Assembly: GCA_020284085.1 (NCBI GenBank)
Contig: JACEVL010000484.1
Span: 434,001-498,000 of the forward strand
Length of the DNA stretch: 64,000 nucleotides
Direction: 5' to 3'
Source of the DNA: Aporrectodea caliginosa
Taxonomy: Eukaryota > Annelida > Clitellata > Crassiclitellata > Lumbricidae
Shown here: one piece after another, positions 26,601-38,600 of the stretch
Layout: every line of letters starts with the position of its first letter
Position numbering within the stretch: the stretch's first letter is position 1
Notes under the pieces: model-generated
Database searches by the model: none
Told to the model about the DNA's origin: nothing
The model's input: only the letters and a program-made list of their open reading frames with translations
Translations under genes and position numbers: made by a program

Positions 26601-29600
26601 AATTTCTTCCTTGTTTCTCCCATATTTCGACTTTCATGACTGAACACCTTCCTTTAACTGCTTGGATTCAGTTTAAAATTCTCTTTCTTACGTGTAAAAT
26701 GTTTTTGGGTCAAGCTCCACGCTACCTCTGTGATCTTATCAGACGGCCTATCTCAGCTACCTCTGGACGTCCTCTCCGCTCTTTAGACCATCATGACCTT
26801 CTAGTTCCTCGGTCTCGGACTGCCACAGCACAGCATCGTGCCTATGCCTCTGTTGGCCGTTTGCTGTGGAATGACCTTCCTGTTATAACTCGAGCTGTGA
26901 TGTTATCTGGGGCACTACTGTTTCTGCCCGTTCTCTTAAGACTTTTCTTTTTTTGAGGGGCCCTTCGCACTGGAAGCGCCTCTGATTAGATTGTACTGTA
27001 AATCCGTAAATACACTGTGTCCACGATAAAGTAGACCCCTAGACTTTGTTAAATATCTTGGTCAATTGTACTACTATAGGTACTAAATTTGGTGCACATG
27101 AACTTCAGTCTATTCTATCTAAACCCTGCAAATTTTATTACAATTGATGCAACGGTTACGATGATATACCCTTATGAAATTGGGTGGTTCAGGAACCAAG
27201 TTACCAACACGTAAAACGCATAGAATTACGTCATTTTTCTGGCTACCGCAGGGATAGGCTGTTGTTTATAAGCGTCATTTTCGGAAACAATTAGACTACG
27301 AGACCTGTTTTACGTAACAGTAACAGTAACAGTAGTTGGTTGTAAAGAAATGGTTTTCAGTGCAGAGGACAAGATTTTAATCAAGGAGTTGAGAGAGACG
27401 AAGGGGTATGGCGTAGGAGACTCATTACAGAATTTCCAATGAAAAATTGGTCCCTAGCTGGTGTCAGCAAGCTGTTAAAAAAGATTGCCACAACCGGATC
27501 AGTTGCAAGGAAACCACGAGACGCAAACAAAACCATGGACGCAAACAAAATATCAATGCTGTCGGAGAACGGGTGCTGAGTCAGGATGATCAGTCGCGCA
27601 CGCATCTGTCGATGCGTTTTACGTGTTGATAACTTGGTTCCTGAACCACCCAATTTCATAAGGGTATATCATCGTAACCGTTACATCAATTGTAATAAAA
27701 TTTGCAGGGTTTAGATAGAATAGACTGAAGTTCATGTGCACCAAATTTAGTATTTATAGTAGTACAATTGACCAAGATATTTAACAAAGTCTAGGGGTCT
27801 ACTTTATCGTGGACACAGTGTAGAATAGAATAGAATTTCATGCAGACTAGCACAGACAGAACTCATTTAAAAGATTGTTAAGAGGTGATCTGTTGCAATT
27901 ACCTTACAGTTGTACCTTAGTACTCTAATGTTACCCTAATGTTACTTGTAAAATGTTATTACCAAAAACTGCTTGTTTGTTAACCTTGGTCACAATGGTC
28001 AGTTGAACTGATTAAATCCTGAGATGGCGTTGAATAAACCAGCAGTATTCTTTACTGTTTCATTTTCAACTGGTTTTTGCTTGAACTGTTAAGTTTTTTC
28101 TATTTTTACCAGTGTTGTACAGGCAGAGTATTGGCATGATCCTTTGAATGAACAACTATACAGAGAGAAAAGCATATTTCTTGCAGATATCAATCAAGAA
28201 AACGTAAGGATCCTTTCAAATGAAATATAGCAGGAAATTGTTAAAAATTAAGAAACTTTATTATGCGGAGTGATGTATCAAATAGCTAATCTTACCTAAT
28301 CTTATAACGTCTGTAACACTGAGCTATGGTGTTGACAATGCATGTCAAATGTGATTGTGAACTGAACTACAAAACTGAACTTAGAACTCTGTTCTCCAAG
28401 CTTTTTATTGACTGCATCGTGCATAGGCCTGTTTCATTCCAGTCATGTAGCCTACTGTTTGGCTTTGTGTGGTTTCATCTTGTCAGCTGAGGGTGGTTAT
28501 CCATATTATCCATATTGTATTGTTCCAGTATCACATAATTTCCTGCTGTTCCATTTTCATCATCGTGTTCTACACAGTGTTATTTCTATTAACTGAAACT
28601 GTAACTGAAATAGCAAAATAACTTTAAAATTATTGTCAGTTAACTGTAACTTAAACTGAAACTGAAAAATGATGAATAACTGAAACTGTAATAGAAACTG
28701 ACAAGCAAAAACTGTATAACTGAAAAATCACAAAGTGTTAACTTGAAAATGAAATGTAAGTTTTTTCCCTCACTTTATTCTGAAACATTGGTTTTTCCTT
28801 GCTTACTTTTCAAATAGTAATCCTACTCTAGTCTACACTAAGTTTTCTATGCTCATTTCACTTCCGGTTCCTTTTTCTTTTGTTGTGTTCTCGTTGATTA
28901 ATGTAAGCGCCAAACTGTAAAACAGTTGACTACTACAATGAACAATGTTTAAGCCAAGTAGTGGTTGAAAAGTAGAAAGTGGCGTGTGGGAATATTTGGT
29001 TTATGAAGCGACAGTACACAAGAGTCGATGTTGAGTTTGCACTGTTGCTGGCAATGATGCAGAAAAACACGAGTTTGGATCGACCGACCTCTTATCCAAC
29101 TCTGGCACCGATAGCGGACCTCGTATCCGTGCCAACTTCATAAGCATATTATTGAGCATTTTTCTCAGTTTGTGGGATTTGTGCGCATGAAAGCAGAACA
29201 GAGCAAGTGTTAATCTGGAACGTCGTGTTTTCCTTAAAGTACACCGACAATACATTTAATCGGATTGATTTGCTGCTTAAATATTTATGGTAACTTTTCG
29301 GAATACTTGTGGTCAGTGTGTCGTTAGTCGTGACTTATGAAAATAATAACTGAAACTGTAACTGAAAATAAAAATCTGTAACTGAAACTGAAAAATCTGA
29401 TTGCAGTTAACTGTAACTATAATCTGTAACTGAAACTGAAAAATCTGATTGCAGTTAACTGTAACTATAACTGTAACTGACAAATAAATAATTAGGTAAC
29501 TGTAACTGAAAAACCATAACTGAAAAAACACCGGTTCTACAGTTTTCTGTTCAGCTTCAGATGTATCCTTGCTTTCTAAATGCTTTTTCTTGTCTTATTT

Positions 29601-32600
29601 ATATGGAAAGTCTTAATCTTCCCATGGTCTATCTATAGTCATATTCTCCAAATTTGTCTTTGACAAATTTGGAGAATATGACTTAAAATAATAACTTTTT
29701 GTTACTGTTCAGTAACAGCAGTAGCACCTTATCTCTAATTTTTAATTTACATCTTCTTGCCTTTGTGTTATAGTATTTCTTATTGTTTGTTGTACCTTAA
29801 CTAATCATCTGTTGTGCCATAGCACAAGTTTATCCAGCCTCTTTCTCGATTCCAACATATAATTGTAGGTTCTCAGATTTGTCCATAATTCCTTTAGAAT
29901 GGTTCACTGGTCCACAGATACTGCAGCCAAACATGAGGTTAAAGGGATTGAATCCAGTGCTCTTGTGTACCTCCGCCTTCAGTGCAAAAAGGACAGCAAC
30001 ATCAAGTGCCTGATATCTATCCCATGCTTTTGGTTGTATCCAAGTGAGTTTTCCCAATGTGGCTTTGACAGTAAATGACACATCCATCTCCCATAGCGTG
30101 GTAGGAACCATTACATTAATGAGCTGGCCGATGCTGCACGCAACTTAGGCGTTGTCTTTAATTCTACCATGTCTCTCACTGGCCATGTAAACAGTATTTG
30201 TAAGGCATCCTATATGTTCATTCGTGATATACGCAGAATTAGGCGTTATGTGCCCATGTCTGCAAGAATATCTCTTGCAAATGCATTGGTTTCCAGTCGC
30301 CTAGACTATTGTAACTCACTTCTTACTGGTATCAATAAATCAAACATACTGAAGCTGCAGAGGGTTCAGAACTCTTTGGCTAGAGCCATAACTAATACAT
30401 CCAAATATGAACATATAACCCCTCTGCTTAAATCTCTGCATTGGCTTCCTGTTCATGAAAGAATTCGTTTCAAACTGGGGCTCATAGTTTATAAAACTTT
30501 GAACTCTAGCCAACCACAATATTTAAAATCTGTTCTTATTCCTCTGACTTATCATTATTCAATGAGGTCATCTGATTGTCTTTGTCTGGTCATACCTAAA
30601 TCAAGAACTGTTCTCGGTGAACGAGCTTTTTCGGTTGCTGGGCCTGCCTTTTGGAACTCTCTTCCTGTATCTGTGCGCTGTGCTCAGTCGCTTGTGTCGT
30701 TTCGTTCTCGGCTGAAAACTTACCTCTTTCAAATTGCTTATCCACCTTAGGCTGCCTCTCTGTCTCTTACTGACTGATCTTCTGGATGTTGACCTGATTA
30801 CGGATTGTTTTGATGCGCCATCGGTTGATGCCTTGTGCATTAGACACCGGCGCAATAGAAGTTGCTAATTACATTACATTACATTACATTACATTACATT
30901 ACTTGTTAACATGTGCTTTACCAACAGCATCTTGTTAACTTCAGCCATCAAATCGGATGTGAATTGGCTACTGTGATTCTCTTAGGAATTCCTATTGACC
31001 AACTTCCTCAGCATGTAATTTGCACCTCACCCATGCTAAAGGGTTCCTTAGCACTTTGCAACTGTGGGGAAGCCATGTGCTGTCGTGAAACCCTGGGTGA
31101 AAGAGGAGCAGGTTCAAATCACTACTATAAATAGGATGTAGGTGAATTTGAGCTCCCACTTCTCTATAGCTTACTGTTAAGGTGCTTGCTTCGTCTCAGT
31201 TCACCACGTATAACCATATTTTCTGGGTGTTTACATTCAGCACCCAGCCGTAGCTTATCATCAGTGACTGATTGGTTGCCTCTGGCTGCTGGATGAGAAG
31301 TAGTAATAGATTCCCTATTACTAAAATTTGGTCCCACAGCATACTTTCTTACTTCTGAGCCCTTGCTTATTGATTATTCGAGATGATCTAAACATCCTAC
31401 AACCATTTCTGAGGCTGCACCCTGTCGGTTCTGATGCTCCATAAGTTTGCTCTGTACTCAGAATCGACATCTGTTTGACCATATGTACAGCGGGGACTCC
31501 GAGGCACTCTATCATGGCGGTTTTTCTCACATTTTAACCGATGTGACTGATGAACTGCACTGGCAGCTTCTTGAATCCACCTGTCTCTCATTGACAAACT
31601 TATGCTACTCTTATTCTTCTATTCCCTTTTCCTAGGCAATTTTGACCCACTGCTGTGGGTCAAAATTGCCAAGGAAAATATGTGGATGTCATTTAATCAG
31701 TATATTTGTTAATAGCTGGCAAATAAAGCTCTTGGAAATTTTATTCCAATCAAACTATCATAATCATGGTGACCCGTCAAAAGCGCCTTGGACAAAAGCG
31801 CCCGACAAATGCGCGCCGACAAAAGCACCCGACAAATGCGCCTGCCCCTGCCGACAAAAGCTCCCCGAAAAATGCGCCTCGACAAATGCGCCCGCCCCTG
31901 CCTGTTGAATGAGACAAAAAATGAGACACAATGAAAGCAGCAAAGTGCACGATATTTAATACATCTATTCTAAATAAACTAGTGAGTAACTAATAAACTA
32001 GAGAGTAACTAATAACTCAAGTAATTCTTTGATATTGATATTGGGGCGCTACTGTCTGGGCGCTTTTGTCGGGCGCTTTTGTAGGTTATTTTGGGGCACT
32101 TTTGACGCGTTTTTTTGTGATTTTTTGGCGCATTTGTCGGGGCGCATTTGTCACAGGCGCATTTGTCGGTGAACCCATAATCATAAACTCCAAATTTCTA
32201 AAGCGCTACACGAAAGTTAGGCGCAGGGCACCGGTGTATTCATGAGTGCTGCTTCATGTCAGAGGGGTTGTGTAGGGGGCCGTCCATAAATGACGTCACA
32301 CAATTTTGGCCGATTTTGAACCCCCTCCCCCTTGTCACACTTCGTCACAAAAAGTAACACCCCCTTGAAAAATGATGTCACAAAGCTCTGACCCCCCAAA
32401 ACCAAATTTCCATGGCGAAGCAAAATGCTCTTTCGTGGAAGAAATAGGGAAAGCATGCATATTTTCAAATCTAATGGTGACCAAATATTGAAATAATTAG
32501 GAAATTATTAATAATGGTGCCCGTATATATTAAAATAATTGAAAAAATAGTGAAAATTTAATACTCACAAATCCTGCTGTTATTGTTAAAATTAAATTGT

Positions 32601-35600
32601 TGTTAATTGTTAAATTTAATTACATAGACTTTTTACGATGAGTAAGATCGCTTGGTCCAACCTCTAAACTTACACTCTCAGACCCCCCACCCCATGTCAC
32701 ACATCGTCACAAATTTCAGACCCCCCACACCTCTCAGACCCCCCCCCTAGGTGCGTGACGTCATTTATGGACGGCCCCTAGTGCTTTTTACAATGATCTT
32801 AGTGATGTTTATGACTCTGCAAGATAAACATTGAAATCTGCCATTGGCAAATGAAAAGATAAACATTGAAATCTGCCATTGGCAAATGAAAAGATAAACA
32901 TTGAAATCTGCCATTGGCAAATGAAAAGATAAACATTGAAATCTGCCATTGGCAAATGAAAAGATAAACATTGAAATCTGCCATTGGCAAATGAAAAGAT
33001 AAACATTGAAATCTGCCATTGGCAAATGGACTCGGTGCTCTTGCCACCATGCATGATGTGCATCACCTCCTTCCATGCATACACCGACTGGTCATTTTCA
33101 AGTATCATCTGTCAACCCATGCTCATGACGGTGATTATGATAATGAGGATGATGATGAAGATGCTATTAGGTGCAGACATTATTGCATAAAGCTAGGTAG
33201 TTTAGGGTTATCTGAAATCCTGAAACACCAGTTATTTCATTTGAGGAGGACAGTGGTAAGCTGCTGTTTGTGTTCTTGTGCAGGTGCTCAATGTGACATA
33301 TAAGACAAATCTAATGAAGCTCAAAAACTTTGTGATGGTCAAGTTCAACAACGACTCGGTGGTTCAGCCAAGGGAAACAGAGGTCAGTCTGTTGAAAAAC
33401 AAATGCAGCTGAATTTATGGGTCATTCACTTTTTAAAAGTTGAAAGATGAATTTTAAAGTTGGCTCTGAAAACAATGAGATGGTCAGCAGCTTACGGTTA
33501 CAGAAGTTCTTGGTCCCAAGTTGCCATCAGACTGGATTTATGATTTAAGTGCTAGTTGTTCTGCTTTACTACAATGCTTGTTTTCAGGCTTGTACTACTC
33601 TAATATAATCTGATAACTCCTATAGCACCGTTATCATTATTGCACAAGGCATCAGTCGATTGTATCTTCATAATGAAGAATCATAATCATGGTCAGAATC
33701 CAGTTGGTTAGAGAACTAGAGCCCATATGCTATATGGGTCCCATCTAATGCCCATGGAAAATGATGGCACGGTCAGTGCAGACTACAGTACGCAATTTAT
33801 TGTAATAGACGTATCTGATTTACCCGAGAAACCGATATCAAGTAGTTAAGTCAGTTGATGAGCCTAAGTGGCGTAGTAAGTTGATAAGCAAGTGACTCAA
33901 TCGACTGAGTTGCTAAATCAGTCGCTAACTCTCCAAGTAAGGCACTGATGCTTCTGTTAGCGACTCCTGGGACTATCTCTGGGGCAAATTTATTCTAGAA
34001 CTGTTTTGCTGGGCAAATTTGTTTTGAAAAAGATCTGCCAGAAAAGTCACCAGGGAGACTTATAGTGGGAGACTCTGTTGTGGGATACCTGCTGTGTAGC
34101 CAACTTGCAGCAGTTACCTAATCCGAGTTCTGGTAGGGCTGGGAAAGGTGTGTATGCAAACCTCTTAGACTTTGTAGTAATGTGCCTGGTCAGGATTTTG
34201 GTAGCAGTTGAATTTAGCTGGGCAGCAAGTCTGTGCTGGGCATGGCCATAACGGCAGGGAAGGCAAGGATTAAGCCATTTCGAAGAGCTAAGAGGAGTAA
34301 GAGGAGAGTAGCTTATAGTGAAAAGAAACCTAACAATAATGGCAATAAGGTCAGACAAGTATGACTCTTATGGTGAGATGTTTTTGATGGCTGAGGAGTG
34401 GAACCCAGCATAGACAGTTATTGGACTTGCTGCTCAACTAAATGAAGAGGCCAAGGGTATGGCCCATGTCAAATGTTGCTAAAGGTCGAAGCCAGAGTGG
34501 AGATCATGAAACGTTTGTGAAGCATAGAAGAAATTATCCATATGTACACGATGATTGGAAAAAGCAGCAAAAACAAAAAGTCTTATTTATCAATCAGCCA
34601 GGCCAAGAGTGGATGGAAAAGTAGATACAGCGTGGCCCTATAGCTTTGATATATTGGATAGTCAGCGGTTCAGTGAGAACTGAAAATTGCCTTTGCATTA
34701 AGTGAAACTTTAATATATGCAAGTTCAATAAAGAGAGTTATATTTGTATGTGTTTGCATTCGTTGTGGCTGGGCCACTGAATGTTGTTATTCAATGTAAT
34801 TGAAAGGTTGAAATACAAAAATTCAATATGCTGAACTTGCACTGTATGTGTAATTAGCGTGCTAAAATGAGCGTATAAATTTGTTTTGCTTCACCCATAA
34901 CTTGACTTGTGTGTGTATATAGCACCACTTTGAGAGAATATAATGCTTTTGTTTAAAGAAGGTAAAGAGCAGAAAGTTAATCAGTTGCTGAGATAACTAG
35001 ACAAGTCACCAGTATGAGGCTCTCATACACATGCAGAACACAACTAAAAGACTCCCACCCAGAGTTTACAGATGCCGCTGCTGTGCTCATGGTCGTAGAC
35101 GTAATTGCTTTAAGGGTGATGATAGACAACTGGTTATGTGGTCCACTGTAATAGCACAGAGTTGCCTCAACATTCAGTTGTCCTTTGCAATTGTTAGATA
35201 AAATACATTATTTGTCTGATTAACTAAATAACTAAGTGAAACATTTAACTCCAAATACCTCAGGACCCAAAGTCATAAATCTATAGCTTTGATGCCACAA
35301 GGCTGAGACCAAGACCAGATTTTATAAGGCCAGGGCCACGAAATTTGGTCAAGAACTGTTGTGTAGCTACTTCACAAATTGAGGTATAGTGGAGATAGTG
35401 TGATTTCCTAACAGACATGTCTGAAATTTTCCACATTGATGTATACTGTAACTGTCAATATTAAGCATTTTCTTGTATTTTTAAGGAAATAATTATAATT
35501 TTATATAGCTTTGTTAGATGAAGTTAAAGAGCCAACATACATGGTGTGTGCTGAAGTTTCTTGCATATTAGACTTTCCTTGTGGAAAAAGCTTCCTTTGA

Positions 35601-38600
35601 ATGTTCTGTGTCATGTAACTTGGCTCAACATCCATTCTCAATTTACCTTGAATAGCACTTCTTTTAGGTTAGTCAGATGCAACAGTAAATCAGCAGATGT
35701 TGAATGTAAAGTACCGGTATGATCATACTTTACATTAAGCTGTAAATAGTTTTAGCGTTTAATTATTTGAATATTTACAAGTGTCCATGTTTCCTTAAGC
35801 ATTCAGTATTAATTATACTAATAAAGTTTTTACAGTAATATATTGTTTAAATTTTCAGTGGTTTGGTTTTTATAAACCTGGAAGCGATACAAAGACATAT
35901 TCATTGCAAGAAAGCCCACTTTACCTTGAAGTATGTTTTTTTACACATTTTGCATCTAAAAATGCAGTTTTGCTTTGCATGTTTACAAACTCGTAAAAGT
36001 ATTACTTCTTGAAATGTTTTGGAATTAGACATAATTTTATACTGCCAAGACTGTGCTTAAATGTTTGCATTGACTTCTACTGAGTTATGTAGGGAGACGA
36101 GAGACATACACAGAACATACTTGCCCAAGATCTACATACACTCTTGGATGTCGTCAAATTTTGTCTAAATTCTGCTAAGACTTCAGGACGAAAAAACTAT
36201 GTAAGCTTGACTTTCTACTACATGACGACAAGTAGTAGAAAGTACTTTTTCTTCTAGTGTTCCCGACTTTGGTGTCACTCTTGACTCCTCCCTTACGCTT
36301 ACTGAGCACATTTCGAATCTGACTCGCTCCTGCTTTTTTCAGTTGAGGCAGCCGAAAACCATCTGTGGGGCGCGGTGGTGTAGGGGTATGTTCGGTGCCT
36401 TGCAGCCAGAGGGTTGCAGGTTCGAATCCACCTCAAGCTGCCGCATAGGGACCCTGGGCAAGTCCTTCACTCGGTCCGCGCTGAAGTCGGAGCGCCTCTA
36501 AGTAGATATCTTGAAGGGGCGCTATAACAAGTGCTCATCTAACTGTTAAATGCTGCCGCCAAACTTATAGGAAGCCTTCCTCAGTTTGACGTCATCTCTA
36601 CCTACATGACTGAAGACTTACATTGGCTCCCAATTACGTCACGTATCCAACATAAGATATTTTTCCTGGTCTCCAAATCACAGCAACATATTGCCCCTAA
36701 ATATCTCTCTGAGTTCATGCATAAACATCTCTCTGCAACCTCTGTTTGCCCTTTGCGAAATTGCGTTCTACTGACCAGTTGGGTTCCCTCGGGCTAGATC
36801 TGCTCTGACATGGCGCCAAGCATTTGCTGTGGCAGGTTCCTCTGTTGGGAATGGCCTACCCAACTACGGGCTAAACTTGTGATGGGGCTATCTCTTGCAT
36901 CTTCTCAATTCCCTGATGGTGCTGTTGTTTCCATGGGGCTTCTGCGCTGAGGGCGCCTCTGAATAGTCCATGCTGCGAGAGGCGCCTTACAAGTTTCTAG
37001 ATACGATACAGCAAAACTTCTCTGCTGGAACATGGAACAAGCAAGTTGCCTTGCATGACAAAGCGGAGAAATCTGCAACCAGGTGCGGGAGGTACTGAAA
37101 CAAAAAGCTCCTTGAAATAAGATGGAGGAGAGTAGTTGAAAAGGAGATACCAGGAGAAAACTGCTTCATATTAGGCAAGAAGAGTTTAGGAAAATCTGCC
37201 CAAAGCTGTCAAGCCAGATGAACTGGGTTTCCCAGAGTTCAGACAGAAGGTGGGACGACATCCGGGCACTAAGCGCCTCCGACGTCTGAGGCATATTCTC
37301 CATGAGATAGCCTCTGTAGCTAGGCCATGGACATATGCTTGAGGTAACCCACTAGGCAGTGGGGCCAGACTTATTAAATGAAGGCCTGTACTTGGCTATA
37401 TCACAGCTCCATCGTGGAGTGTCTGCAGTATTTAAATAATGTGGTGATGCGGCTCACCACTCTGCTGCACTCTGGTAGAGATTCAGCTTTTGGTCTGTGA
37501 CTGCTTATTCGTCAGAGGGTCCTCGCTTATTCTCCAGCTAACCTCTTTACTGACGGCTATTCCACCATCTGCCACCCATAGATACAATACAATACAACAC
37601 AACACAATATACTGGGGCGCGGTGGTATAGGGGTATGTTCAGTGCCTTGCAGCCGGAGGGTTGCGGGTTCGAATCCACCTCAAGCCGGGCGTAGGGACCC
37701 TGGGCAAGTCCTTCACTCGCAATTGCTCATGCGCTTCGGCGTGAAACTCCGATTCAGCGTCCGCGCAGTAGTCGGGAGCGCCTCTGAATAGGCAATCTGG
37801 TAGGGGCGCTATAACAAGTGTTCAAATACAATACAATACAATACAATAGATGCACTCTGTTGTAGTTACAGCTCTGAGAAAGACCCACCAATGTTTGCTT
37901 TGATAAAACTCGGGGTTCGAGAGATTGAAATTGGGGTTACTAGTAAGATGGTCTGGCACATAGAAAAGGAATTAGGAAAAATTTCACTTTGCCTAATATA
38001 GGTTAAAAAGCAGTTCGACAGGGGTGCAACCTCTTCCCCATACCTAGCATTCTAGCAGAACAAGTGATGTGAAAGGCACTAACAGGTTTTGCAGAGGGAT
38101 TTAGGATTGGCGGAAAAACCATCAACAACCTTTGATACGCTGCTGATGATGTCAACCCTACTGGCCAGGGGCAGAGACTTAGGGGGACAGGATGGGACGG
38201 TCCCCCCAAACTTGAGGTGGAGGGGATGGAGCTGCTTATATCCCCCCAATATTTCTGAAATATTTCATGATTATAAATTTCTAGTGCTTTCCACTGTGTA
38301 TACTTTTTTGGTGCTCGTGGACAGTTCAGCAAAACTAAACGTATAACTTGCCACTCGCCAGTTGCCACAGACTAAAATAAGCTTCTAAAAAATAAAGATG
38401 ATTGAACGCGTTGTTGGCTTGTTGCCGTTGTGTTTCCCATGCCTGAGGTTTGATGGTGTTTATTTTTGAAATGATGTTACATTTGTTCATCAACCAAGCT
38501 TCGGGTTTGCGTTTCCCATTTCCACAATCCCTCCAGCGAGTGCACAAAGCCACCAACGGTGCACATTGGTGGTTACATTTAAAATATGTTTGTTAAACTG

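Noticed and set aside
32765..33108. Three minus-strand frames with a repeating NGRFQC-type peptide
   Set aside because: The same 35-bp tandem repeat read in three frames; it is intronic.
34047..34358. 103-codon minus frame in PPT1 intron 8
   Set aside because: Cannot be assigned to a gene or mobile-element family; isolated and without splice partners.
36366..36435. Possible functional tRNA gene (perfect B box)
   Set aside because: The same head recurs in five copies with a shared body and LINE-like tail, so it is a SINE.
37380..37560. Possible host coding segment with long + strand frame pieces
   Set aside because: Stops in all frames and an ATACA tail follows; most likely an unclassified LINE 3' end.
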